Source: Bacteroidales bacterium
GTDB lineage: Bacteria; Bacteroidota; Bacteroidia; Bacteroidales; P3
Direction of reading: 5' to 3'
Length of the DNA stretch: 17,565 nt
Assembly (NCBI GenBank): GCA_031286005.1
Contig: JAITVC010000097.1
Span: 1 to 17,565, forward strand
The position numbers and the translations under genes were made by a program. Numbering within the stretch: position 1 is the first letter of the stretch; each line of letters begins with the position of its first letter. This document shows positions 16,380 through 17,565 of this stretch, one piece after another. The notes beneath the pieces were generated by a model. It was not told the DNA's origin, did not search any database, and saw nothing but the letters and a program-made list of their open reading frames with translations.

Positions 16380-17312
16380 ATGAATGAACCCATTTTAAAA
16401 ATTGAACATCTTTCGCACCGCTACAGTGTTAAATGGGCGGTGAAAGACCTCAATTTAGAACTTCCCAAACGAGGGATTTACGGATTGCTTGGTTCCAACG
16501 GGGCCGGTAAATCCACCACTATGAATATTGCTTGCGGCATCATCAAACAAACCGAAGGCCGTGTGCGCATTTGCGGTATTGATACGTTGGCCGACCCTAT
16601 TGCAGCCAAACGCAAAATCGGTTTTCTTCCACAGAAACCGCCTTTGCACATGGAACTCACAGTGAAGGAATATTTGGAACATTGCGCCGGATTGCGCTTG
16701 ATTCCTCAAAGCAAAACCACTGCTGCGGTTAATCGCGCGATGGAATTGTGCAACCTTGTTCACTTCAAAGACCGCTTGATCAGCAACCTTTCCGGCGGTT
16801 ATCAGCAACGGGTGGGTATTGCGCAAGCAATTATACACGAGCCGGAAATTGTGATTTTGGATGAGCCGACCAATGGCCTTGACCCAAATCAGATTTTGGA
16901 TGTTCGCGGACTGATTCGCAACATTGCCCAAGATCGTACGGTGATTCTCTCGACCCATATTTTATCGGAAGTGCAAGCTACTTGCGACCATATCTTTATG
17001 ATTGAACAAGGCACGCTGATTTTCGACGGGCCGCTTGAAGAATTTGACAGCTATATTGTTCCGGAAACAGTTTTTGTATCGCTTCTCGAAATGCCAGCCG
17101 TAGAACAGCTTCAAGCCATACCGGATATTGGCACGGTGATGTCGTTGGGCGGAACACGCTATCGCATCAAGAGCCAAAATACGGCTGCTTCTATCGAAAT
17201 TATCGTGAAAGAAAGTGTGAAAAAGAATTGGAAATTGAACGAGATTCGTTTGGAGAAATGTTCGATGGATGATATTTTTGCAGAGCTATCCAAAAAGTCA
17301 AGTAAAATGTAA
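16380..17312 (+). CDS. ABC-2-type transporter ATP-binding protein
   Basis: A 310-aa cytoplasmic ATPase, complete. Walker A is GSNGAGKST (38-46), Q-loop FLPQ (Q85), signature LSGGYQQRV (137-145), Walker B IVILDE (157-162) with the D-loop GLDPNQ, and H-loop STH (H193). A C-terminal extension (about 215-310) of the type seen in CcmA/DrrA-like ABC-2 ATPases follows. It resembles GldA-type ATPases of Bacteroidota, but that family is close to many others, so no symbol is given. It lies 32 nt after the thioredoxin-like gene and is followed by a permease gene on the same strand. Whether it serves the SusCD system or is a separate exporter that merely follows it is open. Confidence 0.93.
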   Translation: MNEPILKIEHLSHRYSVKWAVKDLNLELPKRGIYGLLGSNGAGKSTTMNIACGIIKQTEGRVRICGIDTLADPIAAKRKIGFLPQKPPLHMELTVKEYLEHCAGLRLIPQSKTTAAVNRAMELCNLVHFKDRLISNLSGGYQQRVGIAQAIIHEPEIVILDEPTNGLDPNQILDVRGLIRNIAQDRTVILSTHILSEVQATCDHIFMIEQGTLIFDGPLEEFDSYIVPETVFVSLLEMPAVEQLQAIPDIGTVMSLGGTRYRIKSQNTAASIEIIVKESVKKNWKLNEIRLEKCSMDDIFAELSKKSSKM

Positions 17313-17320
17313 AATACAGC

Positions 17321-17386
17321 CGTCATGTCGATCGAAGCAGAGACATCCCATAGCAAGGAGATTCCTCGACTACGCTCGGAATGACG
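17321..17386. repeat. REP-like imperfect palindrome
   Basis: CGTCAT (17321-17326) and ATGACG (17381-17386) bound a 66-bp imperfect palindrome. The right half reads, on the minus strand, CGTCATTCCGAGCGTAGTCG followed by AGGAATCTC. The left half, CGTCATGTCGATCGAAGC, is a diverged partner. From memory, strings of this kind (CATTCCGAGCGTAGTCGAGGAATC) recur between genes in many Bacteroidota genomes as REP/small-MITE-like elements. Here it separates the ATPase from the permease gene inside an apparent operon. Confidence 0.7.
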
Positions 17387-17407
17387 ACACTAATACCATT
17401 TATAACA

Positions 17408-17565
17408 ATGAAACAAATTTTAAGAATAGCAAAAACAGAGTTACAAATCTTGTTCTATTCGCCGATTGCTTGGTTTGTGTTGGTTATTTTCGCCTTTCAA
17501 TGTGCAGGCATGTACACCAGCTGGATTTCGAATTGGGGCGAAATAATGCAATTGGGCGGAACCTC
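17408..17565 (+). CDS. ABC-2-type transporter permease (5' part only)
   Basis: The window ends inside this gene, with 52 complete codons visible. The protein begins MKQILRIAKTELQILFYSPI and continues AWFVLVIFAFQCAGMYTSW. This is a short cytoplasmic N-terminus with 'KTEL..LFYSPIAW', then the first membrane helix (about 20-36), as in Bacteroidota GldF/ABC-2 permeases. It is the natural partner of the ATPase 95 nt upstream. Whether it is a plain permease or a longer fusion with a GldG-like domain cannot be seen. Confidence 0.8.
   Translation, partial: MKQILRIAKTELQILFYSPIAWFVLVIFAFQCAGMYTSWISNWGEIMQLGGT

Noticed and set aside
16380..17565. Assignment of the ABC pair as GldA/GldF gliding-motility genes
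   Set aside because: Sequence is compatible, but ABC-2 ATPases of this group are too alike, only the first 52 permease residues are visible, and no other gld gene is in the window.

Overview
The window looks like chromosomal DNA of a Bacteroidota bacterium, most likely of the order Bacteroidales. The signs are a SusC/RagA TonB-dependent receptor followed by a SusD/RagB lipoprotein, a type IX secretion (T9SS) C-terminal sorting domain, a histidine kinase with the HQLGTP-type H-box, TAnnTTTG-type promoter boxes, and short A-rich leaders in place of strong Shine-Dalgarno sequences. Species cannot be told from the sequence alone. I see no tRNA, rRNA, transposase, phage gene or CRISPR array.

Left arm (about 1-4347, minus strand): four tightly packed genes read leftwards as one probable operon. 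In transcription order they are a PAS-like/LuxR-type regulator, a small outer-membrane protein of unknown family, a membrane sensor histidine kinase, and the radical-SAM heme chaperone HemW. Gaps are 4, 10 and 1 nt. A bidirectional terminator hairpin at 27-54 closes the operon and probably serves a convergent neighbour outside the window.

Divergent control region (4348-4836, no gene): a perfect -7 box for the left operon, a striking array of eleven 11-bp units arranged 5+6 around a centre of inversion (4438-4561), a terminator-like hairpin (4602-4634), a second inverted repeat (4637-4722), and a well-formed promoter (4750-4781) for the right operon.

Right arm (4837-17565, plus strand): a T9SS-exported multidomain surface protein, a Big2/FISUMP lipoprotein, SusC, SusD, a SusD-linked lipoprotein that resembles the import-associated zinc metallohydrolase family but seems to lack its HExxH motif, a 668-aa exported protein with a C-terminal TlpA-like thioredoxin domain, an ABC-2-type ATPase, and the start of its permease, cut by the window edge. 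Gaps of 3-102 nt on one strand suggest one long transcription unit, possibly with internal processing or attenuation at a hairpin (7238-7280) and a REP-like element (17321-17386).

Working model (inference): SusCD imports a substrate, more likely peptide or protein-derived than starch, because no glycoside hydrolase is present and the SusD is followed by a metallohydrolase-like lipoprotein and a thiol oxidoreductase. The T9SS protein and lipoproteins would bind the substrate at the surface, and the divergent LuxR regulator and histidine kinase are candidate controllers. The most unusual items are the 11-bp phased array and the apparently catalytically dead metallohydrolase.
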